From positions 1 through 43,245 of the forward strand of contig NZ_JWAJ01000081.1 of the NCBI RefSeq assembly GCF_001068775.1: a stretch of DNA of 43,245 nt, read 5' to 3'. The DNA is from Streptococcus pseudopneumoniae (GTDB lineage Bacteria > Bacillota > Bacilli > Lactobacillales > Streptococcaceae). Positions 1 to 9,032 of this stretch are shown in pieces. The stretch's first letter is position 1; the number at the start of each line of letters is the position of its first letter. Under the pieces are notes generated by a model, which saw only the letters and a list, made by a program, of their open reading frames with translations, had not been told where the DNA came from and did no database searches. Position numbers and translations under genes: made by a program.

Positions 1-1620
1 AGCACATCAGCAAGTACATCTGCATCAACGAGCGCAAGTACGTCAGCAAGCACGTCAGCTTCAGCAAGTGCAAGTACGTCAGCAAGCACGTCAGCATCAA
101 CGAGCGCAAGTACGTCAGCAAGCACGTCAGCTTCAACGAGCGCAAGTACATCAGCAAGCACGTCAGCCTCAACAAGCGCAAGTACATCAGCAAGTACATC
201 AGCCTCAACAAGCGCAAGTACATCAGCAAGTACCTCAGCGTCAACGAGCGCAAGTACGTCGGCTAGCACGTCAGCTTCAACAAGTGCAAGCACATCAGCA
301 AGCACGTCAGCGTCAACGAGCGCAAGTACGTCGGCTAGCACATCAGCTTCAACAAGTGCAAGTACATCTGCATCAACGAGCGCAAGTACGTCAGCAAGCA
401 CGTCAGCTTCAACAAGTGCAAGTACGTCAGCAAGCACGTCAGCGTCAACAAGCGCAAGCACCTCAGCAAGTACATCCGCTTCAACAAGTGCAAGCACGTC
501 AGCCTCAACAAGTGCAAGCACATCGGCAAGTACGTCAGCATCAACGAGCGCAAGCACCTCAGCAAGTACATCCGCTTCAACAAGTGCAAGCACGTCAGCA
601 AGTACGTCAGCCTCAACGAGCGCAAGCACCTCAGCAAGTACATCTGCTTCAACAAGTGCAAGTACATCGGCAAGCACATCGGCTTCAACCAGTGCAAGCA
701 CGTCAGCAAGTACATCAGCCTCAACGAGCGCAAGCACGTCAGCAAGTACGTCAGCCTCAACGAGCGCAAGTACATCAGCAAGCACATCGGCTTCAACGAG
801 CGCAAGTACGTCAGCAAGTACATCTGCTTCAACAAGTGCAAGTACGTCAGCAAGTACATCTGCTTCAACAAGCGCAAGTACATCGGCTAGCACGTCGGCG
901 TCAACGAGCGCAAGCACCTCAGCAAGTACGTCGGCTTCAACGAGCGCAAGCACATCGGCTAGCACGTCAGCCTCAACAAGTGCAAGCACGTCAGCAAGTA
1001 CGTCAGCCTCAACAAGTGCAAGCACGTCAGCGAGCACGTCAGCCTCAACAAGTGCAAGCACATCCGCAAGTACATCAGCTTCAACAAGCGCAAGTACGTC
1101 GGCTAGCACGTCCGCTTCAACAAGCGCAAGTACGTCAGCAAGTACGTCGGCCTCAACAAGTGCAAGCACATCCGCAAGTACGTCGGCCTCAACGAGCGCA
1201 AGCACATCAGCAAGTACGTCCGCTTCAACAAGTGCAAGTACGTCCGCAAGTACATCCGCTTCAACGAGCGCAAGTACGTCAGCAAGTACATCGGCGTCAA
1301 CGAGCGCAAGTACATCAGCAAGTACGTCAGCCTCAACAAGTGCAAGTACGTCAGCAAGTACATCAGCCTCAACCAGTGCAAGTACGTCAGCAAGTACGTC
1401 AGCCTCAACGAGCGCAAGCACCTCAGCAAGTACATCTGCTTCAACAAGTGCAAGTACATCGGCAAGCACATCGGCTTCAACCAGTGCAAGCACGTCAGCA
1501 AGTACATCAGCCTCAACGAGCGCAAGCACGTCAGCAAGCACGTCCGCTTCAACCAGTGCAAGTACGTCAGCAAGTACATCTGCTTCAACGAGCGCAAGTA
1601 CATCAGCAAGTACATCAGCT
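1..1620 (+). repeat. 36-nt tandem repeat array coding STSA tetrapeptides
   Basis: About 45 units. The protein period is 4 residues (12 nt), but codon choice gives a DNA period of 36 nt: Thr-initial blocks alternate TCA, AGC/AGT serine codons in a fixed order, with wobble changes (ACG/ACA/ACC, GCA/GCT/GCC/GCG) between units. One unit near base 61 has Ala in place of Thr. Bases 592-746 and 1384-1538 are identical over 155 bp. Confidence 0.9.
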
Positions 1621-2034
1621 TCTGAGTCAGCAAGCACAAGCGCATCAGAATCAGCAAGCACAAGCGCGTCAGAGTCAGCAAGCACAAGCGCGTCAGAATC
1701 AGCAAGTACATCAGCTTCTGAATCAGCCTCAACAAGTGCCTCAGAGTCAGCGTCAACAAGCGCCTCTGAATCAGCAAGCACAAGCGCTTCTGAATCAGCA
1801 AGCACATCAGCTTCTGAGTCGGCATCAACAAGTGCGTCAGAGTCAGCAAGCACAAGCGCATCTATGATTCATTCGACTAGTCAAGCTCCTCAAACTGATA
1901 CAACTAAGACACGTAAGCAACTTCCAAATACTGGAACAGCAACATCGGCTACAAATCTACTCCTAGGAGTTGTAGCAGGTCTAACAGGATTAGGATTAGT
2001 AGCTAAACGTCGTAAGCGCGATGATGAAGAGTAA
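1..2034 (+). CDS. Serine-rich repeat glycoprotein adhesin, 3' part (LPXTG-anchored)
   Basis: Only the last 677 codons are in the window; the signal peptide and ligand-binding region lie upstream. Frame 1 is open from base 1 and reads as STSA tetrapeptides, then SASE-type repeats (codons about 540-620). A short non-repetitive linker follows, then LPNTG at 1921-1935, a hydrophobic stretch (about 20 residues) and the basic/acidic tail KRRKRDDEE. This is the standard sortase A sorting signal. The family (GspB, SrpA, Fap1, PsrP) is O-glycosylated on the Ser/Thr repeats and exported by SecA2/SecY2, and both machineries lie directly downstream. The repeats are the glycan carrier that lifts the binding domain from the wall. 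The low-complexity DNA leaves other frames open too, for example a Gln/Arg-rich frame at 68-1867, but only frame 1 ends in a sorting signal. The name within the family cannot be given without the N-terminal part. Confidence 0.96.
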   Translation, partial: STSASTSASTSASTSASTSASASASTSASTSASTSASTSASTSASTSASTSASTSASTSASTSASTSASTSASTSASTSASTSASTSASTSASTSASTSASTSASTSASTSASTSASTSASTSASTSASTSASTSASTSASTSASTSASTSASTSASTSASTSASTSASTSASTSASTSASTSASTSASTSASTSASTSASTSASTSASTSASTSASTSASTSASTSASTSASTSASTSASTSASTSASTSASTSASTSASTSASTSASTSASTSASTSASTSASTSASTSASTSASTSASTSASTSASTSASTSASTSASTSASTSASTSASTSASTSASTSASTSASTSASTSASTSASTSASTSASTSASTSASTSASTSASTSASTSASTSASTSASTSASTSASTSASTSASTSASTSASTSASTSASTSASTSASTSASTSASTSASTSASTSASTSASTSASTSASTSASTSASTSASTSASTSASTSASTSASTSASTSASTSASTSASTSASTSASTSASTSASTSASTSASESASTSASESASTSASESASTSASESASTSASESASTSASESASTSASESASTSASESASTSASESASTSASESASTSASMIHSTSQAPQTDTTKTRKQLPNTGTATSATNLLLGVVAGLTGLGLVAKRRKRDDEE
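1621..1866 (+). repeat. SASE-type repeats at the C-terminal end of the adhesin repeat region
   Basis: The repeat chemistry changes here: every second block gains Glu (SES-AST pattern, codons GAG/GAA), giving an acidic segment next to the wall anchor. Units are 24 nt with wobble variation. Confidence 0.85.
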
Positions 2035-2077
2035 GCCTTGTTTTATAAAGTTGCTAAAAGACTAGGTAAGCTATGAG

Positions 2078-2115
2078 AAAACCTCCAAGGATTGTAAAAT
2101 TCTTGGAGGTTTTTG
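2078..2115 (+). terminator. Rho-independent terminator of the adhesin gene
   Basis: AAAACCTCCAAG (2078-2089) pairs with CTTGGAGGTTTT (2102-2113), with a loop of about 12 nt and a T-run built into the 3' arm. Confidence 0.88.
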
Positions 2116-2175
2116 TCTATAGGAAGTGAGTATTAGCTGGTTGGAGTTTTGTTGATTCGTAAGACTCGTTTAAAA

Positions 2176-2282
2176 TATAGTAGATTGAAATAAGTTGTGA
2201 ACAAAGAGATTAGGAAATTCAAATCAATTTCTAATAATGTTTTAAAATCTGTAGCGTACTATTCTAGGTTCAATCCACTATA
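2176..2282. mobile_element. RUP element (107 bp)
   Basis: Exactly 107 bp, bounded by TATAGTAGATTGAA on the left and the inverted TTCAATCCACTATA on the right (13 of 14 positions match). TA lies at both ends. The length and ends match the repeat unit of pneumococcus, a non-autonomous derivative of IS630-Spn1 that targets TA and is thought to be moved in trans. Confidence 0.85.
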
Positions 2283-2544
2283 AAAAAGAGCAGAAATTTC
2301 CACCTCCAAAATACATATATCATAGTTTTGTTAGAAACTCTTTCATTGTTTTCCTAGAATAGAGTAAGGTTCATTAATTAGTTGGTTAATCTCCAAGCTA
2401 CGATATTTCTTAAGTAACATGTTAACAAAAAAGTGCACTTTGATTTTAATTGAGTATAAATCAGTTGAAATTCAATATTTATTGTCTAGAGCTAGAAAAA
2501 ATAAGGTTATGAGCTTTATCTCACTTTATGAAAGTGTGCAAAAA

Positions 2545-2553
2545 TGGTATAAT
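2545..2553 (+). promoter_or_regulatory. Extended -10 promoter for the glycosylation/accessory Sec operon
   Basis: TGGTATAAT is a TGn extended -10 hexamer with no clear -35. It is the only good promoter between the RUP and the acetyltransferase gene, so it probably drives the run that starts at 2725. Confidence 0.6.
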
Positions 2554-2724
2554 ATATAGTAGATTTTTGCATCTAAAAATGGATGTATTATATAGAGATG
2601 CTTGATTTGCTATCACATGAAGATTATAGGAGAATTAGGTTATCAACAATCAATTGCTCTAAAACAATGAGAACAATGTTTTTGGTCAACAAATGATATA
2701 AAATGAAAGAATCGAGAATAAGGT

Positions 2725-3609
2725 ATGGATTTTAGAAATGCAGTACAGTTAATTGGAGATTTTCATCATGTTGAAGTGTCACCAGATGCTCGTCTTGATT
2801 TGGGAGCAGATATCACAATTCGGTCGTTTGCAAGTATTGAAGTTTCAAGTGGTGCGAATTTGAAAGTAGGAAATAGGGTCTTTTTTAATGACCATTGTTC
2901 AATCCGCTGTACTGAAGAAATCACCATTGGTCATGATACAATGTTTGGGGATGGAGTACGAATTTTTGATTCGAATCATCAATTCAATAACTATCATGTG
3001 TTTAAAACTGCAATGAGCGGCGCTCCTGTTCGTATTGGTCGGGATTGTTGGATTGGTGCCAATACCGTTATTCTTAGAGGAGTTACTATTGGTGATAATG
3101 TCATCATAGGTGCTAATTGTCTCATCCACCAGGATATTCCTAGTAATTCAATCGTCACTCATAGTGAAACATTAACGATTAAGCCCAAGAATATTGCCAA
3201 ATTCCATGCCTTTGTTTATACTTACTCAGATCAGTTGGAAGGTTTGGAGTATTTGCTAGCTAGTTTACCTGAAGTTGATTTTCATGTTGCGGCACCAACG
3301 AATGTTTCAGATTTTTTAAGAAGCTTTTCCAGATTTAGTAATTTTCAACTATATGAATATTGCCAATCGAGAGAGGTTTCAGATCGCATTTTAGAGTTGG
3401 CGGATGTCTATCTAGATATCAACAATTGGAGTGAGGTAGATAATATTGTCGAGCGCGCTTTGGCAATCGGGAAGCCGATATTTGCGTTTGACACAGTAGT
3501 CCATCGAACTGCTGAAGGAGTACAAGTGTTTAGCCTAGAAGATAAAGAAAATATGGTGGTGGCCATTCGTCACCAACTAGAAAAAATTGACAGTGGAGAA
3601 AAGGAATGA
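2725..3609 (+). CDS. Hexapeptide-repeat acyltransferase fused to a GtfB-like C-terminal module
   Basis: 294 residues. Residues about 10-150 form a left-handed beta-helix of hexapeptide repeats, as in WcaF/maltose-type acetyltransferases. NxHxF-like DSNHQF (about residue 90) may hold the catalytic His, and IGRDCWIGANTVIL-type coils follow. Residues about 160-290 are not acyltransferase: they match the C-terminal module on the locus glycosyltransferases and GtfB (DVYLDIN and KPIFAFD motifs). I infer that the enzyme acetylates a sugar of the adhesin glycan, with the C-module docking it on the glycoprotein; the acetyl donor and target sugar are not shown by the sequence. Its stop overlaps the next start (ATGA), so the two are co-translated. 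The ribosome site is weak (ATAAGG). Confidence 0.88.
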   Translation: MDFRNAVQLIGDFHHVEVSPDARLDLGADITIRSFASIEVSSGANLKVGNRVFFNDHCSIRCTEEITIGHDTMFGDGVRIFDSNHQFNNYHVFKTAMSGAPVRIGRDCWIGANTVILRGVTIGDNVIIGANCLIHQDIPSNSIVTHSETLTIKPKNIAKFHAFVYTYSDQLEGLEYLLASLPEVDFHVAAPTNVSDFLRSFSRFSNFQLYEYCQSREVSDRILELADVYLDINNWSEVDNIVERALAIGKPIFAFDTVVHRTAEGVQVFSLEDKENMVVAIRHQLEKIDSGEKE

Positions 3610-4841
3610 AATTGTATCAAAAAGCGATAGCTCTTGGAGCTGATCTTCATTACCTTGATAAGGTAGAAACCGTGATAAAGTCAGTATCGGTTCATAATCA
3701 TGAAGTGAAATTTTATGTGTTTAATGATGATCTACCTAGCGAATGGTTTTTATTGATGAGAAATCGTCTGAAGGTTATTGGGTCTGAGATTGTCAATGTC
3801 AAAAAAACAGCTCATAATCTTCGAGATTTCCACTTGCCAAATGCAATCCTGTCCTATGCTGCTTTCTTTAGGTATTTCATAGCAGATGAAGTACAAGAAG
3901 ACAGGGTTCTCTATTTAGACTCGGATACGATTGTTAATGCAAATTTAGATGACTTATTCACCTTAGATTTACAGGGCTACGCTATCGCAGCTGTTCAAGA
4001 TTTTAATCACGAAGGTTGGTTAACAACTTTTAATTCAGGTGTGATGTTGATTGATGCAAAAAAATGGCGAGAAAAAAATTCAACACAAAGTCTACTAGAG
4101 TTGACAGCCCAACACCATGAACATGTCTATGGGGATCAAGGTGTTCTCAATATGTATTTTGGTGATCAGTGGCTTCATTTGGATAAAGAGTATAATTTCA
4201 TGGTTGGCTTGGATCAGTTTTTACATTTAAAAGGAAATACTGACTGGTACAAATCTAACTATTATGGAAATCATGAACCAAAGATTATCCATTATACTGC
4301 AGAACACAAACCTTGGACTCACTTGAGCTTAACGCGTTTTCGTAAGATATGGTGGTTTTATTATGGATTGAACTGGAACGACGTATTGTTAAGCTCAGAC
4401 ATCACCAAACGATCTTTTGGGGAGCTAGTAGGTGCTCCTTTATATCATACTTGTATTTTTACAAATAGTGCTGCAATGGAGTCCTTGGAATATCTTCTAT
4501 CTGAACTTCCAGAAGTCCACTTTACGATCTTGGCGCATACAAACTTTGCTCCCTTTGTCGTTGACTTTCAATCACATCTGAATCTGTCACTTTTTCCAAA
4601 TTTTAACCCTTTTAACATGAAAGAAACGTTGGATAAGATGGACTTTTACCTAGATATCAATCACGAAGGTGAGATTGCCAATATTATCGAGGAAGTTCAG
4701 AAACGAGATAAACCGATTTTTACCTTTGACAATACCAGTCATGATTCAAGTGGAAGAAGTCGCGTATTTTCATCAGCTGAACCAGACAAGATGGTAGAAG
4801 CTATTCGGAAATTTTTAGGGGAAGAATTGAATGGAAAATGA
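3606..4841 (+). CDS. GT8 family glycosyltransferase with GtfB-like C-terminal module
   Basis: 411 residues. Residues 1-260 are a GT8 (GT-A fold) retaining transferase. The metal-binding DSD is at 105-107 in YLDSD, FNSGVMLID is near 150 and HYTAEHKPW near 237, the usual His/Lys-Pro-Trp end of GT8. Residues 275-405 are the recurring C-module (DFYLDIN, KPIFTFD). It probably adds glucose or galactose to the growing adhesin glycan; donor and acceptor are inferred from the locus. GGAGAAAGGA lies before the ATG, and the start overlaps the previous stop. The stop overlaps the GT2 start by 11 nt. Confidence 0.93.
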   Translation: MKLYQKAIALGADLHYLDKVETVIKSVSVHNHEVKFYVFNDDLPSEWFLLMRNRLKVIGSEIVNVKKTAHNLRDFHLPNAILSYAAFFRYFIADEVQEDRVLYLDSDTIVNANLDDLFTLDLQGYAIAAVQDFNHEGWLTTFNSGVMLIDAKKWREKNSTQSLLELTAQHHEHVYGDQGVLNMYFGDQWLHLDKEYNFMVGLDQFLHLKGNTDWYKSNYYGNHEPKIIHYTAEHKPWTHLSLTRFRKIWWFYYGLNWNDVLLSSDITKRSFGELVGAPLYHTCIFTNSAAMESLEYLLSELPEVHFTILAHTNFAPFVVDFQSHLNLSLFPNFNPFNMKETLDKMDFYLDINHEGEIANIIEEVQKRDKPIFTFDNTSHDSSGRSRVFSSAEPDKMVEAIRKFLGEELNGK

Positions 4842-5724
4842 ATTGATTAGTGTTATAGTTCCCATCTATAATGTTGAGAACTACTTGAGAATGTGTTTAG
4901 ATAGCATTCAAAATCAAACCTATAAAAATTTTGAGTGTTTATTAATCAATGATGGATCTCCAGACAATTCGGCAGAGATTTGTAGAGAATATGTAGCTAA
5001 AGATTCTCGTTTTCGCTATTTTGAGAAAGAAAATGGTGGGGTATCATCAGCTCGAAACTTAGGAATTGAACGTTCGGAGGGGGTGTACATTACTTTTGTT
5101 GACTCTGATGATTGGGTAGAACCAGATTATTTAGAAGTGTTATATTCTATTATTGTTCAAGAAAAAGCCGATATATCTGTATCTACTTATAAGCAATTTA
5201 ATACTAAAGAGAATTGTTGGTATCTGCATTCTTTTCAAAGAGGATACGAAAAGCGCGTTTTTAAAAATGATGAATTGATTAATGAATTGATAGATTTAAA
5301 TGTTTTTGATTCGTCTTATGGCTTTGCAAGTTGTAAATTGGTTCGTAAGGATAGTATCGGATGTATTCGTTTTAATAATAGTACTAGTTTTTGTGAAGAT
5401 ATGGAATTTTGGTTTAAATTATACTTAATTGTTCAAAAAATTGTTTATATCAATAGAGATAGTTATAATTATCGTACAGATATGAATGCCGCAAGATATT
5501 TTACACCAGAAAAAATTCGTAGTGATGTAGAACAACGGTTAAAATTTATTACTTTTCTTGCTGTTAAAAATTTTAATATAGGAAAATATATAGAGAATTT
5601 TATCGAACATTTGAAATATTCAAAATATATTTTATTAGAAAGTGTAGGAATGGAAAGTTCAACTGATACATTGAGGTGGATTGAAGAACTGTTATATTTA
5701 TTAGAGATAAGTCATAAGATGTAA
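4831..5724 (+). CDS. GT2 family glycosyltransferase
   Basis: 297 residues, a typical GT-A inverting transferase. ISVIVPIYN opens the Rossmann half, DGSPDNS is at 41-47, GGVSSARN near 70 and the metal-binding DSDDW at 91-95. The C-terminal 150 residues are acceptor-side and do not carry the GtfB-like module found on its GT8 neighbours. The second half of the gene is markedly more AT-rich than flanking genes, which suggests a separate origin. It overlaps the upstream gene by 11 nt, and 75 nt separate it from the next gene. It is presumed to add one sugar to the adhesin glycan; specificity cannot be read from the sequence. Confidence 0.93.
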   Translation: MENELISVIVPIYNVENYLRMCLDSIQNQTYKNFECLLINDGSPDNSAEICREYVAKDSRFRYFEKENGGVSSARNLGIERSEGVYITFVDSDDWVEPDYLEVLYSIIVQEKADISVSTYKQFNTKENCWYLHSFQRGYEKRVFKNDELINELIDLNVFDSSYGFASCKLVRKDSIGCIRFNNSTSFCEDMEFWFKLYLIVQKIVYINRDSYNYRTDMNAARYFTPEKIRSDVEQRLKFITFLAVKNFNIGKYIENFIEHLKYSKYILLESVGMESSTDTLRWIEELLYLLEISHKM

Positions 5725-5799
5725 ACCGTTATAATCAGAATTACCTGAAAGACTTAGAATAATTAAGTTAGTTTTTAAAATAGAGATAAAAGGATTCAT

Positions 5800-8700
5800 A
5801 TGAAGGCAATTATACTTGCTGGGGATAAACAATATCTTACCCCAATACTTACGATGATAAAGTCTATTTTGTATTATAATCAACAGGTTAAGATTTACAT
5901 TCTACATCAGAATATCCCTAGCGATTGGTTCCATGAAGTCAAGATTCAAGTGGAAAGGTTAGGCAGTCTTGTAGAGGATATTTTTATCGGTGATGTGATT
6001 GATCCAGAGTGGAAAACCCAAGCGCATATCTCCCCCATAGCTTATGCTCGATACTTAATTCCACAACTGATTACAGAAGATAGAGTAGTCTATTTAGATA
6101 GTGATATTATTGTGCATGGAGATTTGAGTCCACTCTTTGACTTAGATTTGGGTGACTACTCTGTAGCGGCAGTTAGGGATGCTGATGGCAATGGATTTAA
6201 CTCAGGGATGCTGGTCATTGATTGTCAAAAGTGGAGAGAAAAAGATATTACCTCCTTGTTGTTTGATAAGACAGTGGAGTATATGTCCTACCTGGAGCAG
6301 ACGACTACAGAAGGTTTCAATGGGGATCAAACCATTTTCAATTTAGTCTTCCAGAATCATTGGCTAGAGTTGGATAAGCATTTTAACCTTCAAGTTGGTC
6401 ATGATGTCATTGCTTTTTATAGCCATTGGGATTCACACTTTGAGTTGGATAAAGAACCTTTGATCATCCATTATACGACCTATCGAAAACCATGGTCCAC
6501 TTTGATGGGCTATCGTTATCGAGACTTATGGTGGGCATTTAGGAATGTTAGTTATGAACAGATTGCTGACCACTATGCAGGACGTTTTACCATCAAGAGA
6601 GTTTATGACCTTCATAATGTCAATCTATTTACATTCACAGATTCGCAGGATTTTCTGTATATTGAAGAACTAGCTCAAGCTCTTCCTGATGTTGGATTCC
6701 ATATCGGAGCCTATACAGATATGGGGCCAATTCTAATGGCTTTGGACAAATATCCAAATGTGCATCTCTATCCTAGCATGGTTGGGGCAGTGATTGATGA
6801 AATGATTGAGAAGTCAGACGCCTATCTGGATATCCATAAAGGGAGTCCGATGGGCTTTATCGTCAATCGCTATACCAGTGCGGGCAGACCAGTATTGACT
6901 TTTGATATGACCAACAAAAATCAATTGAAAAAAACAGTAGTTTCGTCTCAGTCTCCCCAGTCAATGATAGAAGTAATTAAAGAGTTAAAGAAAGATAAAA
7001 TGGACATGAAGGCAATTGTACTAGGGGCCAATTATCAATATGCAGATAAGGTATTAACGACAATCAAATCCATCTGCTGTCATAATCGAGGACTTCGTTT
7101 TTATCTGATTAACAGCGATTTTCCGACAGAATGGTTTTTCAATCTCAATCGTAAGTTGACGAAGTTAGACTGTGAAATCGTCAATGCCCGTGTCAATAGT
7201 TCTCATATTAGCCAATACAAGACCAATATTCACTATGCAACATTTTTGCGTTATTTTATCTCAGATTTTGTTGAGGAAGATAAAGTTTTATATCTAGACT
7301 GTGACTTGGTTGTCACAAGAGACTTAAGTCCTCTATTTGATGTTGAATTAGGAGACTATCCTTTGGCAGCAGTCAAGGATCTGGGGGCTCAAGTATATTT
7401 TAATGAGCATGGATTCAACGCAGGTGTCTTGCTCATCAATAATCGCCTTTGGAAGCAAGAAGAAGTTCGCAAACAACTGATTGAAATGACTAATGAGTTG
7501 CATGATAAGGTTGCTCAAGATGATCAAAGTATTTTGAATCTCTTATTTAAAGACCGTTGGTTGGCTTTGGACTTTAAATATAACTGCATTACCTTGCACA
7601 CACATTTCTCAGATTATCGACCAGAACCTGGGACTTATCCACCGATTATTCATTATTTGACAGAGAGAAAACCATGGGGATTGTATGAACGCTCCATCTA
7701 TCGAGATGTTTGGTGGTATTATAACGCTCAAGAGTGGTCAGACATGAGTCAGATGACGCCTTGTCTGACAAAAGATCAGGTGAGTCAATACACAGGGGTT
7801 CAACATTCAGCCCTAGTCTATACCTTCTCAAGTGACTTGAGAAATATGGGTTACTTGATTGAAAATTTACCAGATGTCAAGTTTTATGTAGCAGCTCCCG
7901 TTATGGTGGCGGATAGTATTACAGCTTTACTGGCCCACCCAAATGTCTCTGTCTTATCAGATATTGCAGGACAACCACCTTTGATTGATAGCTTGGTTGA
8001 AGGCTGTGACTTCTTACTGGATATCAATGCTGAATCCGAAGTTGATGGGATCATTGGCCGTTTCCGACAAGCAGGAAAACCAGTATTTGCATTTGAAAGT
8101 GTAGCCCATGGAGAACAAGGTCAGTTTCTTTATGACCAAGCACATCCTGAGGAGATGGTTCGAGCTATTGAAGCCTACTGTCAAAATGGAGAGTTGCCTG
8201 TAAAAAAGCTGCAATCCTACCCAAAGGTACTGGATATCCAGCAGAGTCTTGATTATATACTGGAGCACCATTCTTCTGTCATTCGTTATGGAGATGGGGA
8301 AATGGATATTATGATGGGACATGGGATTCCTTATCAAGACTATGATGAGACATTGGCAGAACAGCTTAGAAGTATGATCCAACTGGAAAGCTCTCCAGAA
8401 TTGCTGGTTTGTCTTTCAGATGTTTTTGAAGGATTGGAACGCTACAATCCCGAAGCTGTCAACTTTTGGCAAAAGCATTTAGAGCATTATAAAGAAGCCT
8501 ATCATAGATTTTGTACAGCAAGTTTCTATGGTTCTACTTTTATATCTCGCCCTTATATGGACCTCAAAGATAAGTCTGCTTCGGTAGCCCACTTTGAAAA
8601 ATTAAAGAAACTTTGGGATAAACGAGACATCTTGATCGTCGAAGGTGAAAACTCACGTTCAGGAGTTGGTAATGACCTTTTTGACAATGCTCAGTCTGTT

Positions 8701-9018
8701 GAGCGTATCATCTGCCCTTCTAGAAATGCCTACAGTAAGGTTAAGGATATTCAAGAAGTGATTGAAAATCACGCAGATGGTAAACTAGTATTCTTGATGC
8801 TTGGACCTACAGCAAAGGTTTTAGCGTATCACTTAAGCAAAAAAGGCATACAAGCGATTGATTTAGGTCATATTGATTCCGAATATGAGTGGTTTAAGAT
8901 GGGAGCAACTTCAAAAGTAAAATTCTCACACAAGCATACCGCAGAGCATAATTTTGATCAAGAAATTCAGCTAGTTGTCGATGCGGCTTATGATGCATCT
9001 ATCATCGTGAAGCTATAG
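5800..9018 (+). CDS. Five-domain glycosyltransferase: GT8 - C-module - GT8 - C-module - GT-D (DUF1792)
   Basis: 1072 residues with no internal stop. Domain 1 (1-265) is GT8 with DSD at 100-102. Domain 2 (270-395) is the GtfB-like C-module. Domain 3 (403-655) is a second GT8 with DCD at 500-502, starting with an N-terminus like a free GT8 (MKAIVLGANYQ). Domain 4 (665-790) is a second C-module. Domain 5 (800-1072) is DUF1792, the GT-D fold first described in dGT1 of S. parasanguinis, with RYGDGE at 829-834 and NSRSGVGNDLFDNA and HIDSEYEW motifs later. In relatives these activities can be separate proteins, so this chain may add three sugars in order. AAAGGA precedes the ATG. Donor sugars are inferred only from homologues. 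Confidence 0.94.
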   Translation: MKAIILAGDKQYLTPILTMIKSILYYNQQVKIYILHQNIPSDWFHEVKIQVERLGSLVEDIFIGDVIDPEWKTQAHISPIAYARYLIPQLITEDRVVYLDSDIIVHGDLSPLFDLDLGDYSVAAVRDADGNGFNSGMLVIDCQKWREKDITSLLFDKTVEYMSYLEQTTTEGFNGDQTIFNLVFQNHWLELDKHFNLQVGHDVIAFYSHWDSHFELDKEPLIIHYTTYRKPWSTLMGYRYRDLWWAFRNVSYEQIADHYAGRFTIKRVYDLHNVNLFTFTDSQDFLYIEELAQALPDVGFHIGAYTDMGPILMALDKYPNVHLYPSMVGAVIDEMIEKSDAYLDIHKGSPMGFIVNRYTSAGRPVLTFDMTNKNQLKKTVVSSQSPQSMIEVIKELKKDKMDMKAIVLGANYQYADKVLTTIKSICCHNRGLRFYLINSDFPTEWFFNLNRKLTKLDCEIVNARVNSSHISQYKTNIHYATFLRYFISDFVEEDKVLYLDCDLVVTRDLSPLFDVELGDYPLAAVKDLGAQVYFNEHGFNAGVLLINNRLWKQEEVRKQLIEMTNELHDKVAQDDQSILNLLFKDRWLALDFKYNCITLHTHFSDYRPEPGTYPPIIHYLTERKPWGLYERSIYRDVWWYYNAQEWSDMSQMTPCLTKDQVSQYTGVQHSALVYTFSSDLRNMGYLIENLPDVKFYVAAPVMVADSITALLAHPNVSVLSDIAGQPPLIDSLVEGCDFLLDINAESEVDGIIGRFRQAGKPVFAFESVAHGEQGQFLYDQAHPEEMVRAIEAYCQNGELPVKKLQSYPKVLDIQQSLDYILEHHSSVIRYGDGEMDIMMGHGIPYQDYDETLAEQLRSMIQLESSPELLVCLSDVFEGLERYNPEAVNFWQKHLEHYKEAYHRFCTASFYGSTFISRPYMDLKDKSASVAHFEKLKKLWDKRDILIVEGENSRSGVGNDLFDNAQSVERIICPSRNAYSKVKDIQEVIENHADGKLVFLMLGPTAKVLAYHLSKKGIQAIDLGHIDSEYEWFKMGATSKVKFSHKHTAEHNFDQEIQLVVDAAYDASIIVKL

Positions 9019-9032
9019 TCAAGGAGTAGTGA

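Larger units (their letters stand above)
2035..2724. other. Intergenic region between the adhesin and the glycosylation genes
   Basis: It holds the adhesin terminator (2078-2115), a RUP element (2176-2282) and an AT-rich stretch in which I recognise nothing. An extended -10 promoter at 2545-2553 follows, with a leader of about 165 nt before the first downstream gene. I see no credible small ORF. Confidence 0.7.

Noticed and set aside
1..1866. CRISPR-like array
   Set aside because: The repeats are contiguous with no unique spacers and code for protein.
68..1867. Long Gln/Arg-rich ORF (599 codons) and Leu/Met-rich ORFs on the other strand across the repeat region
   Set aside because: They are by-products of a 36-nt repeat free of stops in several frames. 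Only frame 1 continues into a sorting signal, and these shadows have no start context or family signature.
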